Source: Tetmemena sp. SeJ-2015 | Lineage: Eukaryota > Ciliophora > Spirotrichea > Sporadotrichida > Oxytrichidae | Length of the DNA stretch: 64,000 nt | NCBI GenBank assembly: GCA_027382625.1 | Contig: JAJKFJ010022766.1 | Location: forward strand, 1 to 64,000 | Direction of reading: 5' to 3' | Shown here: one piece after another, positions 1 to 12,500 of the stretch | Position numbering within the stretch: position 1 is the stretch's first letter | Layout of the letters: the number at the start of each line of letters is the position of its first letter | Program-made: the position numbers and the translations under genes | Notes under the pieces: model-generated | Told to the model about the DNA's origin: nothing | Database searches by the model: none | The model's input: the letters and a program-made list of their open reading frames with translations, nothing else

Positions 1-142
1 TTTATAGGGCACCCCCTCGAATCAGGCAACATTGGTCAAAAGTGGGCAGGATCGGATACAATCACTACATTTGTGAACAGTTGGAGGCGCCAGCGTGCAG
101 GAAGACTAGTGATCAGGCAGGTTGACGTTACATGTCCAGAAG
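1..142 (+). CDS. possible 3'-terminal exon or MDS fragment, unknown protein
   Basis: From about position 18 a plus-strand frame is open with ordinary amino-acid composition (begins ESGNIGQKW, ends VDVTCPE) and runs into a consensus splice donor GTAAGT at 143-148. A polypyrimidine run ending CAG lies near 442; joining there would give only a few more codons before TGA. The fragment enters from outside the window on the left and lies beyond the stop of the minus-strand channel gene. I do not recognise the protein. It could be the tail of a neighbouring gene or a chance open frame. Confidence 0.3.
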
Positions 143-294
143 GTAAGTAGACAATGTAAGTAAAACTTAGCCATTACGAATTAAACATGGCAAGGTTCAA
201 ACCCATGCTTAGGTTTTGGGGTTTCGTCAGCATGTCTAAGCTAGAAAGTTACCAATGCTTTAAATATTTAAAAGTTCCATTCTGAATTAATTTT

Positions 295-3200
295 TCATTC
301 ATCGATTATCCTTTCATATTCATCCTATAATAATGATAATGATCCTTAAGAACTTCTTCTAATGTCATAGTACTAGTTCCTTAATTTGCTTAGCTCATCA
401 TTTCATTTAATAAATAAAAATGAAATTGTATTTCCTTCTTCAGGGTATCTGTGAACAACTATATCATACTTTGGCTTTTATTCAAACTGTTGCTAGCTCT
501 TGAAATTTTAGGGTGGCTACCTCATCCTGCTGCCTTATTCCTTATTTTCCTCTTTTGGCCTTTAGTTTCTTGTAGCCTGCAGTTGTTAGTTATTATGGAA
601 GATGTATTCATTTGGGGAGTCCTGAATTTGTTATTGCAAAAGCATGGTTGCTATTCTCTTAACTTGCATTATATCCTCCCGCCTCATCGAGAGTGGCCAA
701 TTTTATAATAAAAATGGTTAAAATTCGAGAGTGGTTTGTTTGATCTATGTGAGATACTATCCCTCTGAGAGTTTCTGCTACTTTGACTGAAGAAATTTCT
801 TTCACTGGAGTAATTTTCATCGAAGTCTTCGTTAATAGTTCCATTTGCTTGATGGACATCATTCTGAGGCATCAACTCTCTGAATGAAGTAAACTCGCCC
901 TCAGTTTAATTTTAATTGTCTGCTGTATTTAAAGTGCTCGAGTGTATTTTCTCTGCTAATTGCTTTCCAAAGTTGTTTACCTTTCGCTACTACCCAACTT
1001 TAAATTTTAAATGAAAAAACTAGAAATACTTTCTTATACTTGAGTGCTTAATAGATTCATGCCTTTCTGTAAAAATGTTGGAGAAAGTTAGCTAATATTA
1101 TATATGGTAAAAATCTTAAAGCAATTGAGTTAGCTAAGCTCGTCTTGGATGTTTGTAGATTAAATTTTCTGATAGAGGTCTTGTTCATCCTATGTGAGTT
1201 CAACTACTTAACCTTGCTCTTCCATCTTTTCTATCTTCTTCACTAGCTTTCGCTTGGCAGTGATGTACCTCATGTGATTAAATGCAACTTCAGCCGCAGC
1301 CAAGTGCAAAGATGTGAAGTAGTCATCCTTTTTCTAGGTTTTGGTATTGTTGCCAATTATCCTCTGCTCTCTATTCTAAATTTACTGGACTGCGTCAATA
1401 TCCTAAGTGTCCTAATTGAACTTGAGTTTGTTGATTTCCTTTTGCATTAACTCCTTGAACTCCCTCTCTCTTTCTCTGGTAGTCTGTCTTTTAGGCTATC
1501 TATGAGGTGACTCCTCCGAATTAACTATGCTTGCTGGAGACTCTGCATCATCCTTGGATTTCTCATTCTACTATTTTATGTAGTGCTCGTGTACCATTAA
1601 AATATATTAACTCTTATTAAATTAGTCTGAGAGAGAGTGCATCTAAGACGTCTAGGAATTGATAGTCTGAGAAATTGTTGTAGGTTGGCAGATCTAAACT
1701 TATTATAAACTTATCCTACTGAGATTTGTTCCCTTAGTAGCTAAAACTAAAGTCTATTCACTTTATAATTTATTTTAGCTCTTCTCAAATCCAATAGGAG
1801 GCCCGAATTTAAACAATAGCGGTCTGAGCTGCGCATGGGAATAAACGTGGTTGCATCTGGGTCAAATAATATACACATATACATTTTATCAAACTCAGCC
1901 CAAACTTATCGGAACTTTGACAGACTCAATATATACAATTATTTTAAGAGACTGTCATTGTTGAAAAGTCTAAGTTCTTTCTTTTGGGTTTCCTCAAAGC
2001 CCTAAAGAATAATGGCGATGAATAAATTCAGGAAGATCAGATTCACAAACAACAAGTAACTATAGAAAAAGAAATAGGCTGGCTCCACATAACCACAACC
2101 AATTGTTTGCCCTCCGTTGGCAATATAGTCACTGTAGCTTGGATATGGAATGCATTGATTGGATATTGTGTTATCATGGGTGAATTAAAATTAAATATAA
2201 TAAATGAATTTGAATGCATCCATAATCTATCCCAAGCATCTCCTGTTGATATAATGAAGAGAGTGAGAAAAGCATTCTAAAAGTTTTCGAAGTTGATAAC
2301 GTCAGTCATAATCCCATTTCTCTTGACATCTGCAAATAAGTACACTCCTAAAACATAATCTAAATTATGATTCTATTTAAACAGAATAGAGATACAAAAG
2401 CAGAAGTAAACTGCTTAATTTTAATTAAACAAGTAGATTATTTCATTATACCTAATTTAGCAGTCCACCCACATTTGCAAGTGCAGGAAGTGTGACAATG
2501 AAGGTATTAAACACAAGTCTTAGATTTTAAGCTTGTTTAATAAGCCTAACTACTCTTGCTATTCTAAAAGCTCTTATTATAGTTGTCGCTCCTTTCAAAG
2601 AAAGAGAAGTGTATATTGAAAGTCCCAAACTGCCAAGTGATCCCAAAACTATTATGAAGTTTATTATAAGCATCATATTTGTATATGGAAGTCAAAAATA
2701 TTCCAACTATCTTTAAAGTAATTCCTCTCCAATCATAAGTTAATGAAAATATTTATTTAATCCGATGATTTTGATGATAGCCTCAAGGGTGAAAATCGCA
2801 GTGAAGACGTAGTTTATTAGATCTGTGCCAAAGTTCAGATTCTCTGGCTGCTAATACCACTTTAGCATGAGCACTATCGTGTTGAGACAGATGCAAATCA
2901 TAATCACGATGTCAAAATATCTGTGCTTTTAGATTTTGAAACACAGTTTCCTGAATTTACTAATAATGAGTATATTATGAATGTAAAGTATGATGTTTTT
3001 ATTTTACTCCTTGGTGGTTGAATAAGCTTGACGGGTTTAGAGTTGATAACAAGGAGTCGGAGATCTATCCACTCTTTTTGTCTATCAGTGAGCAAATTGT
3101 TTCCTCCAATCTTTTCCTTCTTAAAAATAAAAGACAGAGTTCACTTTACACTTCTCTCTGTTAAAGGTTGAAATTACGACTCCCACGAATAGATTAAGTA

Positions 3201-6200
3201 GCATGAAATGTGCTGATGATTTTAATTTTATATGGTCTATCTTTGTTTTTAAATGATTATGTAAGCTATGAAGAATATGGACCAGTAGATGTTGTTTTTG
3301 TCCTTGTGCACATAATCATAAAAGTCTAAAAATTAAATCTATCTCTGTGGTTGCCTCACACTCATACATAATAACTGACCAACCTGAGGTGGAGGCAATT
3401 ACGAACATAGTCTGTACTGAGTCCAGAATATTATCGAAATGGAAGTGCGCATTTTCCCAAGTACCTCCAGCGCTAAAGCACTCCCACTTATTGTTAATGA
3501 ATACTGAATCAGCAGCGTCAACTCCATCTATGTTGCAACTAAACAGCTTCCCTTTGAAGTAGCTAGTGCAAATTATCCCAAAGATCAAGAAGAAGAGCGA
3601 TGTTATCACTGAGACATTTGCAATACTAGGGATTGCTTTTCCAAGAGCTTTCACTGCTACCTTAAGCCCTTTGTTTCTGCTTATTAATCTTAATGGACGT
3701 ACTACTCTAAAAACCTTAATAACTTGGAGATTGCTGACAGCTGGAGTTAGATTTATCACTGACAAGATGATGATTACAAAGTCCATGACATTCCAAAGGT
3801 TTCTTAAATAGCTTGGCCTTCCATTTAGCACAAAACCATAGGCTAGTATTTTCATCACACACTCAAGAGCAAATATTGTCGTGGTTACGATATCAACGTA
3901 CTGCAAAGCTCCTTAAAGACTTCCATTAGGGTCATTTAGGGGATTATCTAGTGCCAATTACACGCAAGACACTGCGATAGTCATTATGATTAAGAAGTCG
4001 AAATTGGTATTTGTTACTATCTATAGACATTTTAGAAAAAGTAATTTTATTAAATCTTGAATAGGAACCGTCTAAAGCAGTTATCGACAGATAAAATAAA
4101 GCAGGACCTTCCATCAAGATATGCATCATTTTCAATATGAGTCATAGTCAGAAACTTTCTGAGTTTATTTTACTACTTTGGAGTTTCAACCATATCTTAA
4201 ATTAAAGATTAAGAATTTATCTGCTGGAACTACAGATGTTGTTGAGAGTGCAGATTTTCTAACTCTTGGTTGGAGTCTCATTTGTCTCTGTCTCTCCTTT
4301 TTGCGCCTAATATGCTCATCCTCTAGGTTAAAAAAGTCCACCAACTTTTTCTCCGCTTTCTGGAAGAACTTCTCAACAATAGTCATTGGTAAGCCTTGCA
4401 ATTTCTCTTTTTCTAGCTTCTTAGTTATCTCCTAGTTTATAGAATCCTCATCGAAATTTTCAAGCAGAATAGCCAAGAACAGATATTTAAGGATCAAACT
4501 TGAAATGGAATAAAATATGAGATTGAGAAGTATCTTTTGCCCTATGATGATGAGAGATATGAAGTAGACAGTTGCTATGGTGCTTCCTGTTGATCGATAG
4601 TAGTTGTAATAGATAGTGGTCCATCCATCATTAGTCAGCACTACAAACACTGTAGTGAATGCCTCAAGGAAATTGTTAAAGTTAGATTCTGGATACTATC
4701 CGTTCTCCATAAGTAAATGATTATAAATTTATCATCCATGTCTATTAGGCCTTCAGAGTTAAACTTTGCTTTGTAGCCAAACAACTCCATGCCAAGTAGG
4801 GAATAGATAAACATGAACAAGAAAAGCAGAATTGAAAATGCACTCACATCTATCATAGTCTTCCAAATTGTCTTTAAAAGATGCTGAAGTTAAGTCCATG
4901 ACTTGGCCAACTTGAAAATTCTCATTAATCTCACTGCTCGTAAAGCAGTGAAGGCTCCACCGTTGTAACTTGAAGAGAGGTTAGACACCACCAAGTCCAT
5001 AATACTTAGTACTACTATGGCAGCGTCAAAAGTGTTATAAGGATCTTTAAAGTAGTACTTCACACCGTGTGCTAGAACTCTTATTACCATCTCAAGCAAG
5101 AAGATTAAATATGAAGTTAGAAATATTATAAGATTTGATAATTTTATTAGGGAGAAAAAGTAATTGGTAAAGTCAAGTTTTGAGCTGAGATTTTGAACGG
5201 TTGGATATTTATCAAGAGCTAGAGAACTGTGTTTGCGATTATAACACACTTTATTATGAAAGAAAAAGCATTACTCTCTGCTATTTTGTAAGTGTACTTA
5301 TAGATCCATCTTAGATTATAAAAATGCTAAATGCATTCTAATCTTTTCTCAGCTCTGCTCTGAAGTTTAATTTGCTAGAACTGATGAGAAAGATTTTGAA
5401 GTTTCTTCTGAATATTAAGACCAAATCTGAGAGATGCAAGTTATCTCAAGCTAGTAGGATTACTGCTCCTCCTGTCTTGAGTTATCTGGTTTTTTGCCTC
5501 TGAAAGCAATTCCTAGAAATACTGCTCTTTGTTTTGGACTTCATGAGTCTTAATACAATAATTAGCGATACTATTCAATTGTCTTTCTATCAAGAAACAC
5601 TTTAAAGGACTTGACTATAGAGATGCCTTCCTCTTGTGGCCCTATATCTTAGTCTTGAGTTTGAGCTTAGTCAGAGTTCTCCTTTAGCTTTTATTCCGCT
5701 ATCTTTGACAAGAAGAATGCAAATCCACCCTAAACACCATCATCCTCAGTTTCTTACTCCTTCTACTTATCTTCTCCATCTCCTAATTCTATTTATGAAT
5801 TTACTTGATCTAGTTTAGTCTTTGTGTCTTGCTTGCTAAACTACGATTTTTCTTTCTTTCCTTAAATTAATTAAAAGAATCCAGGCTATTGTTTATCCTC
5901 TGTCTGCTTATCAGTGGTTTGAACTTTGGTGTTTTTATTAGAGTCAAGATCATATGAAGCCTGAGATTCATTTCTACTGATTTCTTGTCTCTCTGACTTA
6001 TCATCCTAGTGGCTGGGTGGAGGCAACTCCTCTCCATTTTAAATTTTATTGAACATGTCCACCACTTTACGCTTCATCAACACAGGTTTTAGGAAACTCA
6101 AATCTACGGGCTAGTTAGCGTTCTTATAAGTTTTTGGACTGTGGTCATCTCTAGTCTGACTCACTAACCCTCGAAAAGAAGCCAGATCTCTTGTCGTTGT

Positions 6201-8829
6201 CTCTAGAGAAGAAGCTCCATTTTCAATCTATCTAGGACTCCTCTTCTGATTAAACAATGAAATATAAATTATGGAATAGTGATCTTAATATTTAAATGAA
6301 ATGTCTTCATGCTAGCGGATGCAAAAGCATTTTTCAAGTTGAACATAGAGTATTTAAATTCTTAATATTCATATTTATATTTTGTGTATTTGGAACTAGG
6401 ACTAGCCTTTGGCTTTAAGTTGTTCGACTCATTCTACTAATGAGAGGCATATTAACTAGCGTCTTTCTCACTCAAGCTCTATTTGTTACTCTGGTTTTTA
6501 TTAGATCCACCAGGCTTGCTCAAGTCAATATGTGAATCTGGCTATCCTTTTAGATTAATTTTTGGGATAGGCAAAGTGTCCCAGTCAGTTCTCTCCGGCT
6601 CATTAAAATATAAACATCTAGCACCTCAACTGTGGGTTCTTCTTCCTCTTAAATTCTAATTGAAGGCAATGAACAATTAAAAGTTTCTTTTTAAAGGAGG
6701 AGGAAGGTTTGAGTGGATAGATTCTTTCAGCTCTTCCTCATCATTTAATCTCTGCTTTTAATCATTCTTGAGCAACTCCTAATCTATTTCACTCTTCTAT
6801 ATTTTGATAAAGGCCTGGATGATAACTGCCAGAATCAAGTTTAAGAAGAAGTAGGACCCAACTATCACTATCAATAGGGTAGAGTGCCCCAAATAGATTA
6901 AACTAAGCATAATAGGCGTCCAACCATCATTTTATCAGAAGGTAAATGCCAAAACATTATATGTATCTGAAACACAGTATTGAGGGAGGAGCCAACATTA
7001 TCGAAGTTGGTGATCCATAATTTATCACATTGTTCTAAACTTGATCTATCGAGTAGTCTAGTCCAAAGTCTGCTGGGTTCCCACAGTATTCAGAATTAGG
7101 GCACTAGTAAAGTCCAAGGCCTGTCTAACTGCAGACTCGTATGTTTGCAGCTTGATCTATTGGCAGCTGTAAAATCTGCTGGTTCAAGTATTCAGAATTG
7201 AAGTGCCTCAATCTACATGCGTTATAAAATATACCTGAGTATTAGTGAGTTCCTAAGATAGCAAACAGCAAGAAAATGAATAGAAGGAACACCATCACAT
7301 TCAAGAAGTCTGGGATCGATTGGATGAGAGCAGTCACTATCTTCTTCAGTTCTATTCAGAGAGATGGTTAATGATTTAATTAATTTACCTGGAATTGCGT
7401 TGATGCTTCTTAGAGGTCTCAAAGCTCTAAGTACTCTCAGAGACTTCAACTTGACACTTCCAGCTCCAATAAGTTCAAGAAGTCTAAAAATATTTCATTA
7501 TAACTAGCACCTACTTACCCAGTGATCACTACCACAAAATCAATGAGATTCCAACCTACTCTAAGGTAGGCTCTCCTGTGGATTATCAAACCATAAGCAA
7601 TTACTTTCAAGAAACACTCTAGGAAAAATACACTGTTAAACAGATAGTCCAAGTAATCAAGAGCCTAGTTCCACTCCAAACTTGAATCTCTGTCGTTGTA
7701 GTCGTATAAAACCAATTCTTCAAATTTAAGTACAATATGGCTTTAATTCTAGAGAGTTGCAGAGGATGATGAAGAGGATAAAATTTTCAAAATATCTAGA
7801 AAGATTATTAAGTAGCAAATCTTACTTAGAGTCGACGATCCATACTACGATGCGTCTAAACTTAGTTCTAGCTGAGAAAATGAAAAGAGACCGCTTCTCA
7901 TAGAGGCTGATCTTTCCGTGGTATTTGAACACAGCCGACTTATGAAGTAAAATTACTAGCATTAATTTGATAAGTTTAAAGTAAAATAACTGATCCTTGC
8001 TTAACCATTCGCTATTTTTGAGAGGAAGAAAGTGCTGTTGTGGGTACTTTTAGCATGTCCATATTATAGACTTCTTCGAACTGTTCCTCATTAACGAGAT
8101 AATATATAAAACCATCTTTGTTAATTCAAGATTAGGGTTTGCGCTGACTTCTCCATTACTTGAGAGATTAGCTGTGTTGTTGTCTTGCTCAAAATCAAAA
8201 CTCAAATCACAAGTTAAATTCAGAATAATTTGTTTAAACTTTCATCCTGCTCCTTTCCTGAAATAAAAATAGCCTATTTAATTTCCAGTGTTAGGAGATT
8301 TCAACCTTTGATCTTGGCTTTCTATTTTTCTTTCCATTTTTCTAAATTCAGCCATCTCTTGCATGTCCTCCTCATCCAACTCATGTTTAAGCTACAGCTT
8401 GAAACTTCCTCCATTTCTTTCTTCATCTCTTTCTCTTATTGTTGCCATTTCTCCAAAGACTCTTTGCTGTTGTATTTTCTTAGGGGACTTTGGATATCCA
8501 ATCTCTTCATTTAGAAAATTATAAAGCTTAATTTGAGACAAAGTTAGCATCTTCTTCTCTGGGTAGAGATAGCATTTTAAATTAGCCGCCATTTGACTAT
8601 CCAGGATATAAATAAACTATCAAAATAAATTATTCCAGAAGATTAACGTTGTGTAAATTCTCTTTCTAAATTCTTTATAATCATAGTGTTCCTTTACTGA
8701 ATCAGCTATTCTTGCTGCTTTTGTAGTTGCTAAAATAAGATATACGAATTGATTTTGCTCTCTCTTTGTAAAAGACATTCTGCCCTTCGTAGTGAAAAGA
8801 GCTGCAGCGGAGCCCATCCCCCCTTGCAT
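295..8829 (-). CDS. four-domain voltage-gated cation channel (Cav/Nav-like alpha subunit), copy 1, in MDSs
   Basis: A membrane channel alpha subunit of four homologous domains, each with S1-S6 and a pore loop. Reading leftward from the ATG at 8829 (MQGGMGSAAALF...): cytoplasmic N terminus, domain I (S4 KSLRVLRALRPLRSINAIP near 7400-7450), I-II linker, domain II (S4 ALRAVRLMRIFKLAKSW near 4900; pore NDGW near 4615), domain III (one uninterrupted block 3316-3906, S4 VIKVFRVVRPLRLISRNKG, pore STSGW), domain IV (pore TGDAW near 2250), then a long Gln-rich C-terminal tail ending at TGA 295-297. The tail holds a block that is strongly conserved in copy 2 (AAAEVAFNHMRYI near 1290). TAA/TAG read as Gln throughout. 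Eight IESs and two introns are resolved; further ones remain, for example around 6300-6900 and 3130-3240. One frame jump near 3200 is not explained. The filter residues D/D/S/D are unusual; see findings. Confidence 0.9.
400..429. other. IES, 30 bp, pointer ATTTC
   Basis: ATTTC is at 400-404 and 430-434. Removing one copy plus the insert joins ...RYPEEGN to DELSKLRNQ in the C-terminal tail of channel copy 1 and removes an in-frame TGA; the joined frame then ends at 295. Confidence 0.8.
687..724. other. IES, 38 bp, pointer TCGAGAGTGG (10 bp)
   Basis: A perfect 10 bp direct repeat lies at 687-696 and 725-734. Excision removes a TGA and fuses SHRSNKPLS to MRREDIMQVKRIATM in frame in channel copy 1. 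This is the longest pointer found here. Confidence 0.88.
1596..1620. other. IES, 25 bp, pointer ATTA
   Basis: ATTA is at 1596-1599 and 1621-1624. The join yields LDALSLRLMVHEHYIK, matching LDALSLRLMVHDHFIK in copy 2, which has its own IES at the same site (12596). Confidence 0.82.
3314..3335. other. IES, 22 bp, pointer AATC
   Basis: AATC is at 3314-3317 and 3336-3339. Unexcised, the domain III frame ends in TGA; excision gives TTEIDYVHKDKNNIYWS, collinear with STEIDYVMKDKNNIYWS of copy 2, which is uninterrupted here. Confidence 0.9.
4481..4519. other. IES, 39 bp, pointer AGAT
   Basis: AGAT is at 4481-4484 and 4520-4523. The join gives LNLFLAILLENFDEDSI in domain II S6, identical over the core to the copy 2 join at its matching IES (15308). 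Confidence 0.88.
4706..4734. other. IES, 29 bp, pointer TCCAT
   Basis: TCCAT is at 4706-4710 and 4735-4739. The join gives IDMENGQYPESNFNNFLEAF, with TAG read as Q, just before the domain II pore. Copy 2 has an IES one codon away (15549). Confidence 0.9.
7352..7388 (-). other. spliceosomal intron, 37 nt (channel copy 1)
   Basis: On the minus strand it starts GTAAAT and ends AATAG, after the domain I S4 (NAIP). There is no flanking direct repeat, so it is not an IES. Splicing gives AIPELKKIVTALIQSIPDF. Copy 2 has an intron at the same codon and phase (18217-18296). Confidence 0.8.
7484..7518 (-). other. spliceosomal intron, 35 nt (channel copy 1)
   Basis: Minus-strand GTAAGT...TTTTAG with no pointer repeat. 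Splicing gives VVITGLLELIGAGSVKLKSL (S3-S4 of domain I). Copy 2 has an intron at the same position (18424-18453). Confidence 0.82.
7714..7744. other. IES, 31 bp, pointer AATTCT
   Basis: AATTCT is at 7714-7719 and 7745-7750. The join gives IILCNSLELVLYDYNDRDSS in domain I S1, in frame. Confidence 0.85.
8578..8625. other. IES, 48 bp, pointer TAAATTA
   Basis: TAAATTA is at 8578-8584 and 8626-8632. Excision removes an in-frame TGA and joins YTTLIFWNN to LKCYLYPEKKMLTLSQ. The insert happens to contain an ATG (8592), so an annotation of unprocessed DNA could wrongly start a gene there. Confidence 0.85.
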
Positions 8830-8876
8830 ATTTAAATCGGATTATTAGTATAAACCAGTGGTTTGTTATATTTAGA

Positions 8877-9295
8877 GTTTTAATTAAAATCGGTGATTGG
8901 TTAAAATAATAAATGGAGAGTTGCTACTTCGTGTCAGTTGAAATCACAGATTCACCCTATCATCTACAGCTTGTTCGATAGAGAATAAAAAATTAATATA
9001 AGTTTCATCTTTATTCAATGCCTCAGCTCTTCTCAGTAGCGAGATATGATGTGCGCAATCAAATGAAATTTCGATATCCTTGAATTCATAACTTGTGTCG
9101 CTTTAAACTCTGTATTGAGCGCTCCCACACTAAAATTTCAAGGATGAAAAGTTGTTAGAATTTTGTGCTGAAATGAATGGTGTAATTATTATTTAAATTG
9201 GACACACTTCAACTATCACTGATTTATTCCATTTTAATTTAATATCTAATTTAATTCTCTTTTTTATTATTAAACTCTCAGCGATAATTGTTTAT
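8877..9295 (-). repeat. repeat R1, copy a (intergenic)
   Basis: About 420 bp that is, on the minus strand, homologous over its length to 9836-10262 and 61985-62405. Shared landmarks include TAAAATGGA[T/A]AAATCAGTGACAG, the block around GTTGCAACT, and ATATCTCRCTNCTGAG. No long open frame is conserved between copies. It starts about 45 bp upstream of the channel copy 1 ATG, so it may sit in that gene's promoter side. Confidence 0.85.
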
Positions 9296-9511
9296 TGATT
9301 GGGGGATATTTTAGTGAATTAGAATCTATAAGCATCACAAACAATCACCTACAAGCAGGTGTTTATTTTAAATTTACTCTTTTTTGCACTCACTGTCTAA
9401 TTGTTTATTTATAAGTAATTTTACTGTGTGACACTTTTCATAGTTCTAAATTATTGCAGATTAATTTCTGATTATATAAATACAAAACAAGTTATAAAAT
9501 CAACAGCTGGA

Positions 9512-12500
9512 TCAAGAATAATCTTCTTCATCAAAGTTTAGACTGTCTTCGTACTGTCTATCACTCTCCTCTCTTTTCCTGGCTGAAGAGTCCAATGCAA
9601 ACTTACTAAGCTATTTCTTGTTTTCTCTCTCTTCCTCGTTGTTTTAAGCGATCATTCTGTGGATCTTAAAAACTATAAATAATCTCAGACATCAGCTCAT
9701 CATCGTTCACTATGCTCTGCCTCACTCTATCTAGTCCTATATTATCATCTGCCTTCTCTATTTGATCTATTAAAAAATAAACATAATTAATAATTAAAAT
9801 ATATCATTGCTAAAAGATAATATTAAATATTATAGCTGAAAATTTAATAAAAAAGAGAATTAAATTAGTTATTAAATTAAAATGGATAAAATCAGTGACA
9901 GTTGAAGTGTGTTAGATTTAAATAATTATTACACCATTCGATTCATCATCAAATTCTAACAACTTTTCATACTTGCAACTTTTGAGTGGGGGTGCTCAGT
10001 AAAGAGTTATCAGCAACACAAGTTGCAGATAGCCAGGTATTTAAAAATCAAGACACTGCGTATTTCATATCTCGCTGCTGAGAGGTGCTGAGGGGATGAT
10101 TAAAGAAGAAACTTACATTAATTTTTAATAAGCTATAGAATAAGCTGCAGATAAGAGGGTGAATATGAGATTTTCAACTGCCACGAAGCTGCAACTCCCC
10201 ATTTATTATTTTAACGTATCTCCGATTATAATTAAAATTGCAACTATATTTAGGTTGATCGATGTACTTTTGAGCTATTGGATTGGAAACAAGTCTCGCA
10301 AGTTCTTCATTTATCATTCACAAAACATGCTCTAAAACAAATTAATATCAATGTAATTAGAAATTATAAGAGATTGCAGATATTTCTGACTTCTCCCTCC
10401 TTCTGATATACTGGTGCGGAGTGGAAAGAGACTAAATACTAGGCCGTTTAACATAAATAATAGGAGCAACAAATTCCCTTCATTTATTAGTTTGCTCTCC
10501 TCTGATTACCTTTCCATTTCTGAGGCTCGTTTCTTCATATAGTAACTGGTTGGAGCTTCAAGAGTGTTCTTGCTAGTGGGCAGCATACTTAATCCAATAC
10601 TTATTCTCCTCCCCTTCGCTACTTCATTCAATTTAACATACTTTACTGGCTGTAGTCTCTGGTCCTCTGCCATTTATATGTCTCTTTCATTCTAACGCTT
10701 CTCAGAATTAGTCTCAAGCTTATAAATTTAAGTTTAAAAATTTTTTTGCTAATGCTTGGCTCCAGGGGCTTAGTTAAGCAACTAATGAGAGCTAGACTCT
10801 AAGTCAAACCTCAACTGCTCTGCGGAGGCTTTAGTCTCGTCAGCCTAGATGTCCCTCCTTGGTATTGAGGAACGTTGCTTGTCCTAACTGTGGCTAATTC
10901 TCTCATCCATCGCCTCAATTATTATCCTACTCTAGATCCAAAACAAATTATTACATTTGAAGAGATTCTTCCCTGAGGAGCTTCGTGATCTGGCAAAAGC
11001 TGCTGGTGGCTTGTGTCTAAGTTGATTTACTGTAGGCTGATGTCTACTTCGTCTCCCTTTACTCTATATTGCTGCTCCCTGTTTTTATTCTAGTTTAGAT
11101 AATAACATTTCATATAACTATAGATAGGGGAACAAAGCTGTCAATGAAATCTTAGGCTCAAGTAATTCGCGAGACATCTCTAGCTCTGGCATGGACACAT
11201 CAAGTGGATACACGGATAATTGAGACTCATCTCCTTCTCTTATCGGTAAAAGCTACTATTGCTATTACTGAGCCAATGCAGCTCTTAAATTTTGTTATCT
11301 CACGTTTTAAAAGTTAAGGGTGCTGCTTGATATGCTTATTATAAAACCATAAAATATAGAAGTCAGAAAATGCTGCTGTAAACGAATTGTTGTTAAGGCT
11401 GGGACAGATGTTACTGGGGCTCAGGGGATTTTTCTTCTTCTTCTACATTTTCTTATGTGTGAAAAAGTTCCTCAGTCCCACCAATAGAACCTTTAAAATT
11501 TAAAAAGATGAATAAAGTGTATTGACCTTCTTGGACCCCATAGTTGTAAAATACTTATAAGATATTCTGAGTTGTTGAAGGAACTACGAGGCTACCTCAC
11601 TCCACTCTAAGACTATGCTCTAAGAAACATTTATAACTTTTTGTCTCTTGGTTGTATATTGGGTGAATTTTATCTGATTGGGGCTTCTTCATTATGATTG
11701 AGCTACTATTGTGTAGGAGTATAAAGATTGTTTAACTCTTAATCTACTAATCTGTCCACTTGGATTGTATCATACTCTGACTATCTAGCTGGAGTTTCTT
11801 AATTTAGCTATCTTGAGCTGTTTAACAGGCGGAGCTATTGCATCTCATCTTCCATATTTTAACGCTATTTTGCGGTCTAATGAAGCTAGATTATCTGATA
11901 ACTTCATAGAGCCGAGTACTTTGCTTGAGTAGTGCTCTGGAAGAGTTAAGCTCGTCTATGATCTACTTGTTGGAAGGTTCATTTCTCAAAATGGATTTGA
12001 TTTGGAGATGATTCTCAGACCCTAGACCAAGACTCTGCTTGGTATCTTTATCCAAACTCAAGCTGCCTTAAAATGTGCATATATTTAAAAATTAATAAGG
12101 CCTTTGTCAACTAGACTGTTCAGTAAAATTTAAAAATTATGTTTCTAACTTCATTAGATTGAACTTTCTCTAGAAGTAGTTGCTCGTTCTAGTCAAGGAC
12201 AAGTTGTTCTCCTTCATTTTCCATTTTTTCAATCTTCTTCATAAGTTTTCGCTTTGCGACGATGTACCTCATGTGGTTGAAGGCCACCTCAGCAGCTGCC
12301 CAATGCAGAGAAGTCAAGTAGGTATCTTTCTTCTGTTCCTTGTTTCCGATAATCTTCTTCTCTTTGATAACAACTTACTGAACTGCGTCAATCGCCTAAG
12401 CATCCTCATTGAACTACAGTTTGTTGATTTCCCTTTGCATGCGTTCTCTAAACTCCATCTCTCTCGTTCTGGTATCCTGTCTGTTCAAGTTTCCTTCCTT

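Noticed and set aside
8392..8592. Separate gene starting at ATG 8592
   Set aside because: That ATG lies inside the 48 bp IES; the protein continues from the MDS upstream.
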